Shown here one piece after another: positions 62,862 to 64,000 of a stretch of 64,000 bases of DNA; within the stretch, counting starts at the first letter, position 1, and each line of letters starts with the position of its first letter. This stretch comes from Tamilnaduibacter salinus (GTDB lineage: Bacteria > Pseudomonadota > Gammaproteobacteria > Pseudomonadales > Oleiphilaceae). The DNA lies in contig NZ_QEKQ01000004.1 of the NCBI RefSeq assembly GCF_003096655.1, positions 248,001-312,000 of the forward strand, given 5' to 3'. The notes beneath the pieces are model-generated. The model did not search any database. It worked only from the letters and a program-made list of their open reading frames with translations, and was not told the DNA's origin. Position numbers and translations under genes: made by a program.

Positions 62862-63302
62862 TCAGATGCCGGTCTGCCGCTCACGAATTTCGGACAGGGT
62901 CTTGCAGTCGATGCACAGAGTCGCCGTGGGCCGGGCCTCCAGACGACGAATGCCGATCTCAATGCCGCACTGATCGCAGAAGCCGTAATCGTCTTTATCG
63001 ATCCGGTCGATGGTCTGGTCGATCTTACGAATCAGTTTGCGTTCACGGTCCCGGGTCCGGAGCTCCAGGCTGAATTCTTCTTCCTGGGTGGCCCGATCGC
63101 TGGGATCGGCGTAATTGGCCGCCTCCTCCTGCATGTGGTGCATGGTGCGGTCCACTTCTTCCATGAGCTGTTGTTTCCATTCCATCAGCAACTGCCGGAA
63201 ATGCTCCAGCATCTCGTCACTCATGTACTCTTCACCCTTGCCCTGCTCGTAGGGGGTGAAGTTGCCCAGGCTTTCCTGAATCTTGTCGTCTGTGTTCGGC
63301 AT
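62862..63302 (-). CDS. dksA: DksA, RNA polymerase-binding (p)ppGpp cofactor
   Basis: 146 residues. Coiled-coil tip with the D-x-x-D-x-A motif in NYADPSDRATQEEE, and the four-Cys zinc finger in CDQCGIEIGIRRLEARPTAT plus LCIDCKTLSE. It binds the RNA polymerase secondary channel and, with ppGpp, represses stable-RNA promoters and activates biosynthetic ones. It fits with spoT at the other end of the window only functionally. Its leader holds a terminator-like hairpin (see next). Confidence 0.97.
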   Translation of the reverse strand: MPNTDDKIQESLGNFTPYEQGKGEEYMSDEMLEHFRQLLMEWKQQLMEEVDRTMHHMQEEAANYADPSDRATQEEEFSLELRTRDRERKLIRKIDQTIDRIDKDDYGFCDQCGIEIGIRRLEARPTATLCIDCKTLSEIRERQTGI

Positions 63303-63331
63303 AGAAAACAGCCTCTTTGTTGTGCTCCGGT

Positions 63332-63360
63332 AAAAACTCCGGCACGGGATGCCGCCGGAG
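63332..63360 (-). terminator. Terminator-like hairpin in the dksA leader
   Basis: On the minus strand CTCCGGC (63360-63354) pairs with GCCGGAG (63343-63337) and is followed by TTTTT (63336-63332), only 30 bases before the dksA ATG. A second CCGGAG (63330-63325) could pair with the same upstream arm instead, giving an alternative fold. It may be a leader attenuator, or it ends transcription from farther upstream. Confidence 0.55.
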
Positions 63361-63579
63361 GCCCGTTCCCTGGGAGGGTCTGACGACCGGTCACCGCAGC
63401 CGTCAAGCGTAGCAGATGCTGCCCCTTTGGTCCGACCCGGCAGACCGGCGAATCTGCGGAAAATAGCAGATTACCGAGGGGTGTACCAGCCCCGTGACAC
63501 GGCGCAGACACGGGTCGAATCAGTCCACTCTCTGGCCCATAATACGCGCCTTGATGAGGAACGGAGCAAGAGGCCTGCA

Positions 63580-64000
63580 ATGGATTTTTCGCCGCCCTTG
63601 ATTGAGGGGGTCCTGGTGCGCCGCTACAAACGCTTTCTGGCCGATATCAGGCTGACCGACGGGGCCGAGGTGGTGGCGCATTGCCCCAACACGGGTTCCA
63701 TGCTGGGCTGCTGTGTTCCGGGGAGCCGGGTCTGGCTCAGTGAGTCGAGCGATCCAAAACGCAAGCTGCGGTATACCTGGGAACTGGTGGAGACGTCGCC
63801 GGGTGAGATCGCGTGTATCAATACGGCACGACCGAACCGGCAGGTTCGGGAGCTGCTTGAGTCGGGCGGGGTGCCGGAGCTTGCGGGGTATCCGACGATC
63901 CGTTCCGAGGTGCGTTACGGGCAGGAGAAAAGCCGTATTGATCTGCACCTGTCGGGGCATGCCCGTCGGGCGGACGCCTGGGTGGAAGTGAAAAACGTGA
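63580..64000 (+). CDS. sfsA: SfsA, DNA-binding/nuclease-like protein (3'-truncated by the window edge)
   Basis: At least 140 residues from ATG 63580: [20 protein letters not shown], then [20 protein letters not shown] and [20 protein letters not shown], the SfsA pattern; [20 protein letters not shown] leads into the PD-(D/E)xK-like core at the window end. In E. coli it was named for sugar-fermentation stimulation; its biochemical role is unsettled. It is divergent from dksA, its usual neighbour. Confidence 0.9.
   Translation, partial: MDFSPPLIEGVLVRRYKRFLADIRLTDGAEVVAHCPNTGSMLGCCVPGSRVWLSESSDPKRKLRYTWELVETSPGEIACINTARPNRQVRELLESGGVPELAGYPTIRSEVRYGQEKSRIDLHLSGHARRADAWVEVKNV

Overview
The window is chromosomal DNA of a GC-rich gammaproteobacterium. 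Gene orders spoT-ridA, oxyR-recG, rpsU-dnaG-rpoD and dksA-gluQRS-cbrX-cbrA-cbrB-[crcZ]-pcnB-folK-panB-panC are those of the Pseudomonas/Marinobacter side of the class. The TRAP transporter and other content suggest a marine or halophilic member rather than a true Pseudomonas; species is not assigned.

Layout. 1-7.9 kb: housekeeping (spoT 3' part, ridA, an SDR/epimerase, oxyR, recG, a YbaK-HDOD protein). 7.9-12.6 kb: accessory segment with a small AT-rich membrane gene, a truncated tolC, an M16 metalloprotease and an unknown small gene. 12.6-19 kb: a solute-binding protein, a DUF2489 protein, a molybdopterin oxidoreductase, and an H-NOX sensor directly followed by an EAL c-di-GMP phosphodiesterase. 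19-30.5 kb: a lactate module: DctPQM-type TRAP transporter, lutABC plus a large FAD/Fe-S D-lactate dehydrogenase, and a divergent FadR/GntR regulator. Similar TTGGT-N3-ACCAA palindromes sit in front of both operons. 30.5-39.6 kb: a defence island next to tRNA-Ile2(CAU), bounded by 56-nt direct repeats (49/56 identical). It holds hsdM, a broken Abi_2 (AbiF-like) gene behind an apparently intact promoter/short RNA/terminator unit, a stray hsdM tail, hsdS, hsdR, and an excisionase-type antitoxin with a PIN toxin. 39.6-43.8 kb: tRNA, rpoD, dnaG, rpsU. 44-47.5 kb: an NhaR-like regulator, a DUF7352-like protein, tsaD, folB and a second folK. 47.5-52.7 kb: pgi, panC, panB, folK, pcnB. 52.8-56.6 kb: fhuCDB hydroxamate siderophore importer. 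56.6-63.3 kb: a CrcZ-like RNA, cbrB, cbrA, cbrX, gluQRS, dksA. The window ends in sfsA.

Most notable: a 357-nt intergenic transcription unit on the minus strand between fhuB and cbrB (about 56772-57128). It has a sigma-54 -24/-12 element, upstream TGTTAC/GTAACA inverted repeats, five A/C-rich CA motifs and an intrinsic terminator. This is the architecture and the genomic slot of Pseudomonas CrcZ, the RNA decoy of Hfq/Crc that is driven by CbrB. If correct, this organism has a complete CbrAB-CrcZ carbon-catabolite-repression circuit. Leaders of the lactate genes carry short sequences resembling its targets.
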